Of a stretch of 64,000 bases of DNA, positions 47,679 to 57,647 are shown in pieces (positions within the stretch are counted from its first letter, which is position 1; the number at the start of each line of letters is the position of its first letter). The notes beneath the pieces were generated by a model, which saw only the letters and a program-made list of their open reading frames with translations, was not told the DNA's origin and searched no databases. The translations under genes and the position numbers were made by a program. The DNA comes from Aeromonas jandaei (GTDB lineage: Bacteria; Pseudomonadota; Gammaproteobacteria; Enterobacterales; Aeromonadaceae), in contig NZ_CP149571.1 of assembly GCF_037890695.1 (NCBI RefSeq), positions 1,486,501-1,550,500 of the forward strand, in the 5' to 3' direction.

Positions 47679-47973
47679 TCAAACATCCTTTCGTTACAGT
47701 TGTACGCCCACGAGGGCACTAAAAAGCGGGCTAGAGTTTAAACTCCAATATTACAGCTTACAAGTGTTCGCCGTTTGTTCTGGATCACAAAGAGGGCAAA
47801 TAGCGCATCTTCTGCACAGTGCGAGCGGCTTGGTTGAGACCGGATCCGACGTTAGAAGCAGAAGCTCGGAAGGCAAGGGGAGTGGGCAAGCAAAGGGAAG
47901 CGGGAAATGGGGGAGAGGAGGGCTGGGTTCCCTCCTCGTTCAGTCACTATGTCGGTGGGTGGGATTGCCGGGA
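47679..47973. other. Intergenic region between the acyl-CoA ligase and rimI
   Basis: About 295 bases with no supported gene. It holds the perfect 12-base palindrome GAGTTTAAACTC at 47734-47745 and the upstream region of the ligase gene. Open frames here are extensions of rimI antisense. Confidence 0.5.
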
Positions 47974-48423
47974 TCAGCTGAAGTCGAACAGGCGCGACAT
48001 CAACACGGCGTCTTCCCGATCCTGGCCGGTGCCATAGTAGCCGGCGCGGCGGCAATACTCGGCAAAACCGGCGCTCTCGTAGAGATTGATGGCGGTCTGG
48101 TTACCGGCGCGCACTTCGAGGAACCAGGCCTGCGCCCCGCTCTGCTTGCTGTGCGCGAGATAATGTTGCAGCAGCGCCCGGCCCAGCCCTTTGCCCTGAA
48201 AAGCGGGGTGGACGCAGATGTTCATCAGCGAGCTGTCGCCCGCCACCAGATCCGAGATATAGAAGCCCGCCGGCTTGCCATCGACCAGCATCAGGGTGTT
48301 GAGGTAGCGGGGGCCAAAGCAGGATAGCAGGTTGGCCTGACTCCAGGGCTCCTTGTGGGCGGCCTGTTCGATGGGATAGACGAGGTCGAAGTCGGCTTCG
48401 AGCAGGGGGCGAAACTCAGGCAT
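47974..48423 (-). CDS. rimI: Ribosomal protein S18 alanine N-acetyltransferase
   Basis: A 149-residue GNAT enzyme that acetylates the N-terminal Ala of S18. It has the acetyl-CoA loop HPAFQGKGLGRALL and the C-terminal LYESAGFAEY. I chose ATG 48423; the frame extends upstream through non-coding sequence. It follows holD by 52 bases, reproducing the holD-rimI operon of E. coli. The target gene rpsR lies at 36078. Confidence 0.94.
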   Translation of the reverse strand: MPEFRPLLEADFDLVYPIEQAAHKEPWSQANLLSCFGPRYLNTLMLVDGKPAGFYISDLVAGDSSLMNICVHPAFQGKGLGRALLQHYLAHSKQSGAQAWFLEVRAGNQTAINLYESAGFAEYCRRAGYYGTGQDREDAVLMSRLFDFS

Positions 48424-48475
48424 GGTGGCTCCGTGGGATAACGTCAAAGCCCGCAGCGACGGGCATGGGATTGGG

Positions 48476-48907
48476 TCAGGCTGTCCGGGCTGCGAGGTGT
48501 GGCTGCAGCTGTTGCCACAGTGCCCGCTTTTCGGCACTGCCGGGGGCGAGCGGGCAGACGAGGGCATCGGGCCAGCGGGAATCGGCCTCGGTCAGCCAGA
48601 GCAGCGGTGACGGCTCCTGTTGCAGCCAGTGCGCCTCCGGGGGCGTGCTCAGCAGCGTGACCTCATCGGTTCTGATGGCGAGCAGCTGGCAGATATCCTC
48701 CAGCAGTGTCGCAGCGGGTAGTGCCTGAGCCAGCAGCCAGAGCTTGCCGGCAGGGCGAGGAGCCTGCGGGATAGCCTCTTGCGGCGATTCCGTACTGGCT
48801 GCTTCAGCCTCTTCGGCAGGGGCGACACCCAGCATGGCCGGACGACGCAGCTGCCAGCTCTGAATGCCCATACGGGCCAGCATGCTTTGACGTACGGGGT
48901 CTGTCAT
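48476..48907 (-). CDS. holD: DNA polymerase III psi subunit
   Basis: HolD links the clamp loader (through chi) to SSB. The 143-residue protein shows the HolD-specific LARMGIQSWQLRRPAML near the N-terminus and ALWQQLQPHL near the C-terminus; the middle is variable, as in the family. I chose ATG 48907; earlier in-frame ATGs at 48931 and 48979 are possible. It heads holD-rimI and is divergent from ravA. The E. coli neighbour rsmC is missing. Confidence 0.88.
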   Translation of the reverse strand: MTDPVRQSMLARMGIQSWQLRRPAMLGVAPAEEAEAASTESPQEAIPQAPRPAGKLWLLAQALPAATLLEDICQLLAIRTDEVTLLSTPPEAHWLQQEPSPLLWLTEADSRWPDALVCPLAPGSAEKRALWQQLQPHLAARTA

Positions 48908-49141
48908 GGGGGAGTCACTCTCTTGCTGCATTGGGGAAAATCGTGCCGGCAGGGTACACGCGAACGGGTTGCTCTGCACCCTTTGCGGCCCTCTGCGGGG
49001 GTTATCCGGTTTTTTTCCTGCCAGAGTCGGGTATTCTGGCGCAATCGAACCGGATAAATATCATAACAAGAGAAACCCCAAGGACGAACAGGTGGCCATC
49101 ACCCCTTGGGCTTATCATCATCCCAGCCTGGAATTGTCTCT

Positions 49142-50755
49142 ATGTCGCCTTTAGCTCAAGCCACGAACTCTGCGCGTGCCATTCCCATTCAGGAGCGCCT
49201 GCCCCGCCTGCTGGCCGCTCTGGGGGAGGGGCTCTATGAACGGCAGGATGCCCTGCGCCTCGGTCTGCTGGCTGCGCTCAGTGGCGAGAGCGTGTTTCTG
49301 CTGGGCCCGCCCGGCATCGCCAAGAGTCTGATCGCCCGCCGCCTCAAGCTGGCGTTCTTTGAGGCCCGCCACTTCGAATACCTGATGACCCGTTTCAGTA
49401 CGCCGGAGGAGGTGTTCGGCCCCCTCTCCATTCAGGCGCTGAAGGAGGATGGCAAATATCTGCGCCTCACCGCCGGCTACCTGCCCGAGGCCGAGGTGGT
49501 ATTCCTCGACGAGATCTGGAAGGCGGGCCCCGCCATCCTCAACACTCTGCTCACCGCCATCAACGAGCGGCAGTTTCGCAACGGCGACAGCCAGCACCCC
49601 ATCCCGATGCGCTTGCTGGTGACCGCCTCCAACGAGCTGCCAGCGCCGGACAGCGGGCTGGAAGCGCTCTACGACCGGATGCTGGTGCGGATCTGGATGG
49701 ATCGGGTGCAGGAGAAGTCCAACTTTCAGGCGATGCTGGCCAGCGATGGTCATTCGCACCACAACCTGCCCGCTTCGTTGCAGATCCGCGGGGACGAGTA
49801 CGAGCAGTGGCAGGGTGAGATTGAACAGGTGCGGTTGCCGGATGCCTGCTTCGAGCTTATCTATCAACTGCGTCAGCAGCTCGACAGCCAGCTGGCACAC
49901 CGCTGCTATGTGTCGGATCGGCGCTGGAAGAAGGCGGTACGGCTGATCAAGGCGAGCGCCTTCTTCAACGGTCGCGACGAGGTGGCCCCTCTCGATTTGC
50001 TGCTGTTCAAGGATTGCCTCTGGCATGACGAGGAGTCCCGCACTGCTCTGCTGGAGATGATGACCGAGTTCTCCCGCCTCTATGGCTATCAGCAACTGGC
50101 GATGACTCGCCAGCTGCTGGCCCTGCGGGATCAGTTCAAGCAGCTCAAACAGAGCGTGGCCCAGCGCCTCTGCTGCAAGGCGCGGCAGCGCAAGCAGTGG
50201 TTTGGCCGCCGCGCCCGGGGGATCGAGATCCCGCTTGCCAATGCCAGGCCTTTTGGCAAGCAGGTGCACTTCCATCTGCTCACGCCAGCACCACTGGATG
50301 GCAGCGATCCCGAGCGGCTGACCGATACCCTGATGTTTGATCGCACTCTGCTCTCTCACTGGCGCCCTACCGGCGAGGCGTTGGTAGGCCATCCGCTCGG
50401 TAACCCGAAAGAGGGGCACTACGAGCTGGTGCTCGACGACGAACTGCGGCTGCAGGTGCTCGATATCCAGCGCCAGCAGGTCCCGCTGGTGCTGGTGGAG
50501 CGCAGCGCTATTCCCGAGGTGGTGCTGGAGCCCTGGTTGCAGGCGCTCGACGAGTTGCAGGGCCAGACCGGCAAGGTGCAGCAGGAGCTCAAGCAGCAGC
50601 GCAGCCTGTTCGAGCGTCATCAGCAGCACCTCTTTATCGCCTCGCGCTGGCTGCAACAGGTGGAAGACAGCTTCTTCGTGCTGGGACGGGATCTCGAGCT
50701 GTTGCGCAGTGAATTGGCACAGTGGCGCGAACGGTTGCCGAGACTGGACGGCTAA
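49142..50755 (+). CDS. ravA: MoxR-type AAA+ ATPase RavA
   Basis: A 537-residue AAA+ ATPase with Walker A GPPGIAKS at residues 55-62, Walker B VVFLDEIWKA near 120, sensor TASNELP, and a long C-terminal region with the LARA-type and triple-helical parts of RavA. It works with ViaA, encoded just downstream, in respiratory Fe-S complex maturation and linked aminoglycoside sensitivity. I chose ATG 49142; the frame extends to 49106. Confidence 0.93.
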   Translation: MSPLAQATNSARAIPIQERLPRLLAALGEGLYERQDALRLGLLAALSGESVFLLGPPGIAKSLIARRLKLAFFEARHFEYLMTRFSTPEEVFGPLSIQALKEDGKYLRLTAGYLPEAEVVFLDEIWKAGPAILNTLLTAINERQFRNGDSQHPIPMRLLVTASNELPAPDSGLEALYDRMLVRIWMDRVQEKSNFQAMLASDGHSHHNLPASLQIRGDEYEQWQGEIEQVRLPDACFELIYQLRQQLDSQLAHRCYVSDRRWKKAVRLIKASAFFNGRDEVAPLDLLLFKDCLWHDEESRTALLEMMTEFSRLYGYQQLAMTRQLLALRDQFKQLKQSVAQRLCCKARQRKQWFGRRARGIEIPLANARPFGKQVHFHLLTPAPLDGSDPERLTDTLMFDRTLLSHWRPTGEALVGHPLGNPKEGHYELVLDDELRLQVLDIQRQQVPLVLVERSAIPEVVLEPWLQALDELQGQTGKVQQELKQQRSLFERHQQHLFIASRWLQQVEDSFFVLGRDLELLRSELAQWRERLPRLDG

Positions 50756-50765
50756 GGGGCAGGTC

Positions 50766-52220
50766 ATGCTTGAGATCGGCATGCTGGATCTGGGACTGCT
50801 GATGGGCGAGGGGGAGCTGGCGGGCGAGGTGGCGCTGTTGCTGGCCGCGTCCCCCAAGATCTCCGAGTTCATCAAACGCTCCCCGCTACAGGGCAAGTTG
50901 CTGAAAAAGCGCCTGCAGAGCTGGGGCGAGCAACTGGGGGAGGAGATCCGCCACAAACCGGTGCCGGTGGCGCTGGAGCAGGAGTACCTGCTCTATCAGG
51001 CCCATCGGCAACTGCCGATGACCGAGCTGGTTGGCCGTCTGCCAAGCCTGCTGGAGTCGCTGGAGCAGTACAGCCCCTTTGCCGGCGAGGCGCGATCCTT
51101 GGTGCGCCAGCTGATGGCTCACCCCACCGAGGGGTTGTGCCAGCTCTTTATCGACAAGTGGCGTGCCAGTCTGGTGGGTAGCCTGCTGCAGTTGCAGCAG
51201 CAGATCGCCGAGGCGGAGCGGGAGAAGCAGCGTCAGGAGATTGAAGATCAGCTGCTGGCGAGCCGTACCCTGGCCGATGCCCTCGACCCCAACAAGATCT
51301 CCGCCGGTGGCTTGTGGGATCTGGCGCAGGGGAGCTGGCACAAGCGCAGTCTGGTGCTGGTCAAGCAGTACGCCCGCATGCTGCAGCGCGAGCCGCTGCT
51401 GGCGGAGATTGCCGGTCTGCTCGGGCGCAGCGAGCGGGATCGGCGAGCGCAGGAGCAGCCTGTACCGCCGGTCGAGGTGCTTGAGCTGGAACCGGCACCC
51501 AGCGACGATGTGCCCGACGATCTGGTGGGCATTCATCAGGCGAGCGATTTGATGCGGCTGCTGCCAAGCGAGGCGGTAATGCTGGGGCTGCCGGAGCTGG
51601 AGCTGGAGTTCTACCGCCGCTATCTGGAGCGGCGCCTGCTCAGCTATCAGTCGCGGGGTACCCTGCCGCGCCAGCGCATCATGCTGCGCACCCCGGAGCA
51701 GGGGGGCAAGCAGCTGCAGCAACGCGGTCCCTTTATCGTCTGCGTCGATACCTCCGGTTCCATGGGCGGATATCCGGAGGAGTGTGCCAAGGCGCTGTTT
51801 CTGGCCCTGCTGCGGGTGGCGATGGACGAGAAGCGCGGCTGTTATCTGATGCTCTTCTCCACCGAGGTGGCGACCCTCGAGATCACCGCCGATACCGGAC
51901 TGGAGAAGGCGGAGCGCTTCCTCTCCATGAGTTTTCACGGCGGTACCGATCTGGTGCCCTGCCTCGAGAAGGCACTGGCCAAGCTCGATGATCCCGCCTT
52001 TGCCAAGGCCGATGTGCTGGTCATCTCCGATTTTATCGCCCAGAGCCTGCCCCACGCCCTGCTCGATCAGATGAACCGCTATCGTCAGCGCCAGACCCGC
52101 TTTCATGCGGTGGCCATGTCCCGTCACGCCAAGCAGGCGCTGCTGCGGGTGTTCGACAACAGCTGGTTGCTCGATTGCGGCCTGCGCGGCCGCTTGCTGC
52201 GACGCTGGCAACAGCACTGA
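50766..52220 (+). CDS. viaA: VWA-domain protein ViaA
   Basis: The RavA partner, 484 residues. The N-terminal helical part has LEIGMLDLGLL and similar Leu-rich segments. The C-terminal von Willebrand A domain carries the MIDAS motif DTSGSM (about residue 328) and the HGGTDL metal-site Thr. It starts 10 bases after ravA with a GGCAGG site. No export signal; it is cytosolic or membrane associated. E. coli has the same ravA-viaA pair. Confidence 0.93.
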   Translation: MLEIGMLDLGLLMGEGELAGEVALLLAASPKISEFIKRSPLQGKLLKKRLQSWGEQLGEEIRHKPVPVALEQEYLLYQAHRQLPMTELVGRLPSLLESLEQYSPFAGEARSLVRQLMAHPTEGLCQLFIDKWRASLVGSLLQLQQQIAEAEREKQRQEIEDQLLASRTLADALDPNKISAGGLWDLAQGSWHKRSLVLVKQYARMLQREPLLAEIAGLLGRSERDRRAQEQPVPPVEVLELEPAPSDDVPDDLVGIHQASDLMRLLPSEAVMLGLPELELEFYRRYLERRLLSYQSRGTLPRQRIMLRTPEQGGKQLQQRGPFIVCVDTSGSMGGYPEECAKALFLALLRVAMDEKRGCYLMLFSTEVATLEITADTGLEKAERFLSMSFHGGTDLVPCLEKALAKLDDPAFAKADVLVISDFIAQSLPHALLDQMNRYRQRQTRFHAVAMSRHAKQALLRVFDNSWLLDCGLRGRLLRRWQQH

Positions 52221-52379
52221 GCCGACGTCTTGCCAAGTCATAATCCACTTGAGGCTGCCTTTAGCTGATTGATATGGCGCGTTGTTTGGTTCCTGTCAGT
52301 GGTTGCTGTACGTTGTGGGATGAGCAGTTATGATGTGCTGCACAATGGCTGTGTTCTCTGACTGGAGAAGTGACCCCGC

Positions 52380-54254
52380 ATGATACGTTTCCTCGCCCTG
52401 CTCTTGCTGACCGCGCTTTGCAGTAGCTCTGTATGGGCTGCCAGAGAGCCGCTTGCCGAGCCAAAACTCTCCCGAGAGCTGCAACAGCTGGAGGAGGGGA
52501 GTCACAGCGAGCGTGTTTTTCGGCTGCGTGTTGCCGTGCTTGCTGCAAACTATGACGCCTATCCACCGGATGTGCAGGGGCGCATCGTGCGCCTGCAGTG
52601 CTGGGCCATGCCAGCCGAGCGGGATGGCGAATATCGCCGGGTGGTGGAGTTTGCCGACAAGGCACTGCAGCGGGCCCGTGAGCGCAAGGATGGCCTCACC
52701 GAGGCGGGCCTGCTCACCTGTCGCGGCTTTCATCAGCAGCTGCTGGGCAACATGAAACAGGCCAAGGCCGATTACGAACAGGCGCTGCAACTGGCGCGCA
52801 ATCTGGGTGACAGGCTGCAGGAGGCCGATATTCTCAGCCAGCGCGGTGACATGTATGCCTATCAGGGCAAGCTGGCGGAAGGGCTGCAAGAGCTGATGGA
52901 GGCTCACCGCGGCTATGAAGCTCTGGGGCTGGATGGCAAGGCGCGGGAGACGCTGGGGCACATTGCCAATGCCTATCGCCGGATGGGGCTCTATGAGCGG
53001 GCCGAGGGCTACTTCAAGGAGCTGGAGAAGGAGTACGAAAAAGAGGGGGAGGAGGAGCGCCAGATCAGTATCATCTCCCAACAGGGGGTGCTCTACAGCG
53101 AGATGGGGGAGTATGCGCGGGCGCGTCCGCTGCTGGAACAGGCGGAGCAGTTCTACCGGAAACAGCAGCAGGATGGCTTTCTGGCCTGGAGCCAGATTGA
53201 GCTGGCCACCATCCTCCACTATCAGGGCAAGGGCGATCAGGCCATGGCCAAGCTGCAGCAGGCCGAGGCGATTCTGCTCCGTAGTAGCGATATAGACAGC
53301 GTCACCCAGGGGCACTGGCAACTGGTGATGGGGATGGTGCTGGAGACGCAGGGCAAGCTATCCGAGGCGCTTGCCAGCCTTGCCAGAGCCGAGCCCATCT
53401 TCGTCAAAGAGAACAATCAGCGCTTTTTGACCCGGCTCTACGAGGTGCGTTCGCGGATCTTCGAGTCGAAGGGGCAGATTAAAGAGGCGCTGGCCAATCT
53501 GAAGCTCTATGTCAAAACCCGCACGGCGGTTGAGAAGGTGCTGATGGAGCAGCGGACTCTGCAGATGCGTTTCGAGTTCGACATGGCACGCAAGGAGCTG
53601 GCCCACCAGACCCTCAAGACCAAGCAGCTGTTGCAGGAGGCTGAACTGAAACAGCTTAAAGAGCGTCGTTACTGGCAGTATCTGGTGGTCTCGCTGCTGC
53701 TGGTGCTGATGGGGATTGCCGTCTTCTATCAGCATCGCCGCTCCCGCAAGATGCACCGTCTGGCGATGACCGACGAGCTAACCGGCATCCATAACCGCCG
53801 CCAGATCCAGACTCGCGGCGAGACGTTGTTTCGCCAGGCGCGCAGCAGCGGCAAGCCATTTAGCGTGCTGCTGCTCGATATCGATCACTTCAAGCAGGTT
53901 AATGACCAGCTGGGCCATCATGTTGGCGACAGCGTGCTGATGGCGGTCGCCAGCTGCGTCGAAGCACAGCTGCGCTCGTTCGATCGGGTAGGGCGCAACG
54001 GTGGCGAGGAGTTTCTGGTGCTGTTGCCAGATACCTGTATCGATGAGGCGGCCGAGGTGGCAGAGCGGATCCGCCATCGCGTCTCCCAGCTCAAGGTCGA
54101 GGGGGTGTCGGAAGGGCAGTCCATTTATGTCAGCATCGGCTGCGCCGAACAGAGTCCGCTCGATGAGACCCTGGGGGAGCTTGTCCAGCGCGCCGATGTG
54201 GCCATGTATCGGGCCAAGCAGGCCGGACGCAATCTGGTGATGCGGGCAGAGTAG
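52380..54254 (+). CDS. TPR-sensor diguanylate cyclase
   Basis: A 624-residue protein that makes cyclic-di-GMP. It has a signal peptide (cleaved about residue 20), TPR-like repeats across residues 60-400 in the periplasm, a coiled coil, a membrane helix near 432-448, and a cytosolic GGDEF domain. The active site is GGEEF at 541-545. An inhibitory I-site, RxxD (RSFD), lies five residues before it, so product inhibition is likely. No EAL domain. It is the clearest cyclic-di-GMP source for the PilZ proteins in this window. Confidence 0.9.
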   Translation: MIRFLALLLLTALCSSSVWAAREPLAEPKLSRELQQLEEGSHSERVFRLRVAVLAANYDAYPPDVQGRIVRLQCWAMPAERDGEYRRVVEFADKALQRARERKDGLTEAGLLTCRGFHQQLLGNMKQAKADYEQALQLARNLGDRLQEADILSQRGDMYAYQGKLAEGLQELMEAHRGYEALGLDGKARETLGHIANAYRRMGLYERAEGYFKELEKEYEKEGEEERQISIISQQGVLYSEMGEYARARPLLEQAEQFYRKQQQDGFLAWSQIELATILHYQGKGDQAMAKLQQAEAILLRSSDIDSVTQGHWQLVMGMVLETQGKLSEALASLARAEPIFVKENNQRFLTRLYEVRSRIFESKGQIKEALANLKLYVKTRTAVEKVLMEQRTLQMRFEFDMARKELAHQTLKTKQLLQEAELKQLKERRYWQYLVVSLLLVLMGIAVFYQHRRSRKMHRLAMTDELTGIHNRRQIQTRGETLFRQARSSGKPFSVLLLDIDHFKQVNDQLGHHVGDSVLMAVASCVEAQLRSFDRVGRNGGEEFLVLLPDTCIDEAAEVAERIRHRVSQLKVEGVSEGQSIYVSIGCAEQSPLDETLGELVQRADVAMYRAKQAGRNLVMRAE

Positions 54255-54341
54255 TTAGCCCGCATTCTCATTCATCCTCTGAGCGGATCATCCGGCTGCT
54301 GAATTCCCCAAGCCGGACTGGGTATTTTTCACCCGTGCGGG

Positions 54342-54347
54342 TATAAT
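54342..54347 (+). promoter_or_regulatory. Possible prfC -10 box
   Basis: A perfect TATAAT about 190 bases before prfC. No convincing -35 is at the normal distance. The resulting leader would be about 180 bases. Confidence 0.4.
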
Positions 54348-54384
54348 GTCGCGCAATTTTGCTTTGACTCAGGCGAGAAGACCC

Positions 54385-54523
54385 ATGTAACGCAACCCTC
54401 TTCCTCTCACCACCGACAGACCCTATGTCTGCCCGAGTGGCCCGTTGCGTATCCATGCCGGACCGTGAGTCAATGCGGCATCCCGGAATTACTCCCACGG
54501 TGGCCAAGGCCGCCGCCCAATAG
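54385..54523 (+). other. prfC leader with start-stop pair and 32-codon upstream frame
   Basis: ATG TAA (54385-54390) is a minimal start-stop. Downstream, ATG 54425 opens a 32-codon frame that ends with TAG at 54521-54523, 14 bases before prfC. Neither has a strong ribosome-binding site. The frame's product is not recognised. Because prfC encodes RF3, translation of leader codons could tie RF3 level to termination efficiency. This is speculative. Confidence 0.3.
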
Positions 54524-54537
54524 AAGAACGTTGAATT

Positions 54538-56124
54538 ATGTCAGCTGAATTTCTGAGTGAAGTCTCCAAGAGACGCACTTTTGCGATCATTTCGCACCCG
54601 GATGCGGGTAAAACCACCATCACTGAAAAAGTCCTGCTGTTCGGACAGGCCATTCAGCGCGCCGGTACTGTCAAGGGCCGTGGCTCGGGCCAGCATGCCA
54701 AATCCGACTGGATGGAGATGGAGAAGCAGCGTGGTATCTCAATCACTACTTCGGTGATGCAGTTCCCCTATGCCGACTGTCTGGTCAACCTGCTCGACAC
54801 CCCGGGTCACGAGGACTTCTCCGAAGATACCTACCGTACCCTGACGGCGGTCGACTGCTGCCTGATGGTCATCGACGCCGCCAAGGGTGTTGAAGACCGG
54901 ACCCGCAAGCTGATGGAAGTGACCCGTCTGCGCGATACCCCCATCCTCACCTTCATGAACAAGCTGGACCGCGAAGTGCGCGATCCAATGGAAGTGATGG
55001 ACGAGGTGGAGCGCGAGCTGAAGATCATGTGCGCCCCCATCACCTGGCCCATCGGCTGTGGCAAATCCTTCAAGGGTGTTTACCACCTCTACAAGGATGA
55101 GACCTATCTGTATCAGACCGGTCAGGGGCACACCATCCAGGAGAAGCGGGTGGTCAAGGGGCTGAACAACCCGGATCTGGATGCCGCCGTCGGCGAAGAT
55201 CTGGCCCAGCAGCTGCGTGACGAGCTGGAGCTGGTGCAGGGCGCCTCTCCCGAGTTCGATCACGACGCCTTTATCGCTGGCGAGATGACCCCGGTCTTCT
55301 TCGGTACCGCACTGGGTAACTTCGGTGTTGACCACATGCTGGATGGCCTGACCGACTGGGCACCGTCTCCCATGCCGCGCAAGGCCGAGAGCCGTGAAGT
55401 GGTGGCGACCGAGGAGAAGTTCTCCGGCTTCGTGTTCAAGATCCAGGCAAACATGGATCCGAAACACCGCGACCGCATCGCCTTTATGCGTATCGTATCA
55501 GGCACCTACAGCAAGGGCATGAAGATGCGCCACGTGCGTATCGGCAAGGATGTGAACATCTCCGACGCCGTGACCTTTATGGCCGGTGACCGGGAGCAGG
55601 CGGAAGATGCCTTCGCCGGTGACATCATCGGTCTGCACAACCACGGCACCATCCAGATCGGCGACACCTTCACTCAGGGTGAAGATCTCAAGTTCACCGG
55701 TATCCCGAACTTTGCACCGGAACTGTTCCGCCGCATCCGCCTGCGCGATCCGCTCAAGCAGAAGCAGCTGCTCAAGGGGCTGGTCCAGCTCTCCGAAGAG
55801 GGCGCGGTACAGGTGTTCCGTCCGCTGATTAGCAACGATCTCATCGTTGGTGCGGTCGGTGTGCTGCAGTTTGACGTGGTGGTCTCTCGTCTGAAGAGCG
55901 AGTACAACGTCGAGGCCATCTACGAGGCGGTCAACGTCTCCACCGCCCGCTGGGTGGAAGGGACCGATGTGAAGAAGTTCGAAGAGTTCAAGCGCAAGAA
56001 CGAGGTCAACCTGGCCCTCGATGGCGGTGACAACCTCACCTACATCGCGCCGACCATGGTCAACTTGCGCCTGGCCCAGGAGCGTCACCCGGACGTCGAG
56101 TTCCGCCAGACTCGCGAGCACTGA
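54538..56124 (+). CDS. prfC: Peptide chain release factor 3
   Basis: RF3 is the GTPase that removes RF1 or RF2 from the ribosome after termination. The 528-residue protein shows G1 SHPDAGKTT at residues 19-27, DTPGHEDF, and NKLD, with the RF3-type domains II and III following. Length equals the family norm. A long leader precedes it and a strong terminator follows. Confidence 0.97.
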   Translation: MSAEFLSEVSKRRTFAIISHPDAGKTTITEKVLLFGQAIQRAGTVKGRGSGQHAKSDWMEMEKQRGISITTSVMQFPYADCLVNLLDTPGHEDFSEDTYRTLTAVDCCLMVIDAAKGVEDRTRKLMEVTRLRDTPILTFMNKLDREVRDPMEVMDEVERELKIMCAPITWPIGCGKSFKGVYHLYKDETYLYQTGQGHTIQEKRVVKGLNNPDLDAAVGEDLAQQLRDELELVQGASPEFDHDAFIAGEMTPVFFGTALGNFGVDHMLDGLTDWAPSPMPRKAESREVVATEEKFSGFVFKIQANMDPKHRDRIAFMRIVSGTYSKGMKMRHVRIGKDVNISDAVTFMAGDREQAEDAFAGDIIGLHNHGTIQIGDTFTQGEDLKFTGIPNFAPELFRRIRLRDPLKQKQLLKGLVQLSEEGAVQVFRPLISNDLIVGAVGVLQFDVVVSRLKSEYNVEAIYEAVNVSTARWVEGTDVKKFEEFKRKNEVNLALDGGDNLTYIAPTMVNLRLAQERHPDVEFRQTREH

Positions 56125-56153
56125 TAAGCGCTTGCCCGACCGGCAGACACGAT

Positions 56154-56186
56154 AAAAAAAGACCCCGCTTCGGCGGGGTCTTTTTA
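56154..56186. terminator. Bidirectional terminator after prfC
   Basis: AAAAAGACCCCGC pairs with GCGGGGTCTTTTT around a stable TTCG tetraloop. It serves prfC (+) and the acyltransferase gene (-). Confidence 0.95.
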
Positions 56187-56219
56187 TTGGTGTACCAAGG
56201 TGTTGTCTGGCGTGGCCTC

Positions 56220-56681
56220 TCAAAAGGTGCGCAGCAAACGGGCGGGATTGCCGGCATAGGTGCCGGGGATCTCTATATCCCGGGTGACCACGGCTCCGGC
56301 ACCGATGACGGCGCCCCGGCAGATGCGGACCGGCAAAATGGTGGCATTGGAACCGATGCTGACCTCATCCTCAATGACGGTTCGGCCCCAGTGGGTCGAG
56401 TCCGGATCGGGAGATCCCTGCTTGAAGAGATCGTTGGCAAACATCACCCCGTGACCGATAAAGCACCCTTCACCTATGGTGACGTGCTCGCAGATAAAGG
56501 TGTGCGACTGGACTCTGGTTGCTCGGCCAATGGTGACGTTGGCCTGCACTTCCACGAAGGGGCCGATAAAGACATCGTCTGCCAGAGTACAGCCGTAGAG
56601 ATTGACGGGCTCAACCAGTTTCACCCGCTCGCCGAAACTGACATCGCAAATGCCAACGGTGTGCCGTGTCGGCTCATTCAT
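56220..56681 (-). CDS. Left-handed beta-helix acyltransferase
   Basis: A 153-residue hexapeptide-repeat protein, with turns such as [24 protein letters not shown] and IGAGAV, and CoA-side motif [12 protein letters not shown]. Such enzymes acetylate sugars or UDP-sugars, often for surface polysaccharide. Its start overlaps the stop of the MarR-GNAT gene, so it is the second gene of that operon. The substrate is unknown. Confidence 0.8.
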   Translation of the reverse strand: MNEPTRHTVGICDVSFGERVKLVEPVNLYGCTLADDVFIGPFVEVQANVTIGRATRVQSHTFICEHVTIGEGCFIGHGVMFANDLFKQGSPDPDSTHWGRTVIEDEVSIGSNATILPVRICRGAVIGAGAVVTRDIEIPGTYAGNPARLLRTF

Positions 56682-57604
56682 AATGCGCCTCTCTGTTCCA
56701 GATCGAGCAGCATGCAGATTTCACAATCTCCGTGACCGGTACAGCCAAGGGGGCCGGGCAGATGCTCAAACCCGAGGGATTCGTAGAGGCTGGTCGCCTC
56801 GCGCAGTACTTCGGTGGTCTCCAGATAGCAGCGCCGATAGCCAAGGGCGCGCGCCTCGTCCAGCGCCTGTAACACCAGTCGCTTGCCCAGACCCAGACCA
56901 CGCAGTGCAGGCAGGAAGTACATCTTCTGCAATTCGCACACCCCCTCTTCTCCCGCCAATGGCGCGATACCGCCACCCCCAAGGATGGAACCGTCCGGCC
57001 CCTCGATGACCCAGTAGCGGCTCGCCTCTTCCTGATAGGTTTGATAGAGCCTGTCCAGATTGGGATCCGAGACGCCATATCCCTTGTCGGCGGTGAGCCC
57101 GTACTCCGCCGAGACGGTGCGGATAACGGTCGCGATGTGGGGATTGTCTGCTTCTGTGATAGGGCGAATATGGTAGCCCTGCTGGCGGCGAGCGCGGGAG
57201 AGGGCGCTGCGGTAGAGCAGCATGCCGCTCCACAGCTGTTCGCGCTCGGATTGGCTCAGCTGCGCCAGCATCTCCTCCATGGCGTGATCCATCTCCCGAT
57301 GCAGCGTCAGCAGCATCGCCTGACCTTCGGCTGTGAGGCGGGCCTCCTTGCTGCGGCCATCGGAGGGGTGGGGATGCCAGCTGATAAGGTCGCGCTCGGC
57401 CAGGCGGGCCAGCGGGCGGCTGGCATTGGATTTGTCGATGCGCAGTTTCTCGGCCAGTTGCTGGTTGGTGGCCGGTGCGCTCTCCAGCTCGATCAGCAGG
57501 TGTGCTTCGATGGGAGTGAGTGCAAGCTGGCCACAGTGCTGGGAGAGCATGCCAAGTTCACGAACCAGATCGCGCGACAGGGCGCGCAGGGGACGGGGAT
57601 CCAT
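56678..57604 (-). CDS. MarR-GNAT fusion: regulator with acetyltransferase domain
   Basis: A 308-residue fusion. Residues 1-140 form a MarR-type winged helix ([20 protein letters not shown] as recognition helix region, [13 protein letters not shown] as wing). Residues about 143-300 form a GNAT domain with acetyl-CoA loop [16 protein letters not shown] and [10 protein letters not shown]. Such fusions usually regulate themselves and may sense through acetylation. A perfect TAGTTGT/ACAACTA site lies just upstream. The stop overlaps the acyltransferase start by four bases. Confidence 0.88.
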   Translation of the reverse strand: MDPRPLRALSRDLVRELGMLSQHCGQLALTPIEAHLLIELESAPATNQQLAEKLRIDKSNASRPLARLAERDLISWHPHPSDGRSKEARLTAEGQAMLLTLHREMDHAMEEMLAQLSQSEREQLWSGMLLYRSALSRARRQQGYHIRPITEADNPHIATVIRTVSAEYGLTADKGYGVSDPNLDRLYQTYQEEASRYWVIEGPDGSILGGGGIAPLAGEEGVCELQKMYFLPALRGLGLGKRLVLQALDEARALGYRRCYLETTEVLREATSLYESLGFEHLPGPLGCTGHGDCEICMLLDLEQRGAL

Positions 57605-57620
57605 GTCGGGATTTCCTGTT

Positions 57621-57639
57621 TAGTTGTGCCTGACAACTA
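57621..57639 (-). promoter_or_regulatory. Operator-like palindrome before the MarR-GNAT gene
   Basis: TAGTTGT (57621-57627) and ACAACTA (57633-57639) form a perfect seven-base inverted repeat with a five-base spacer, 17-35 bases before the start. On the minus strand a possible promoter (TTGCGC, 16 bases, TATTTT) places it near the transcription start. This fits MarR-type autorepression. Confidence 0.55.
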
Positions 57640-57647
57640 AAATAGTC

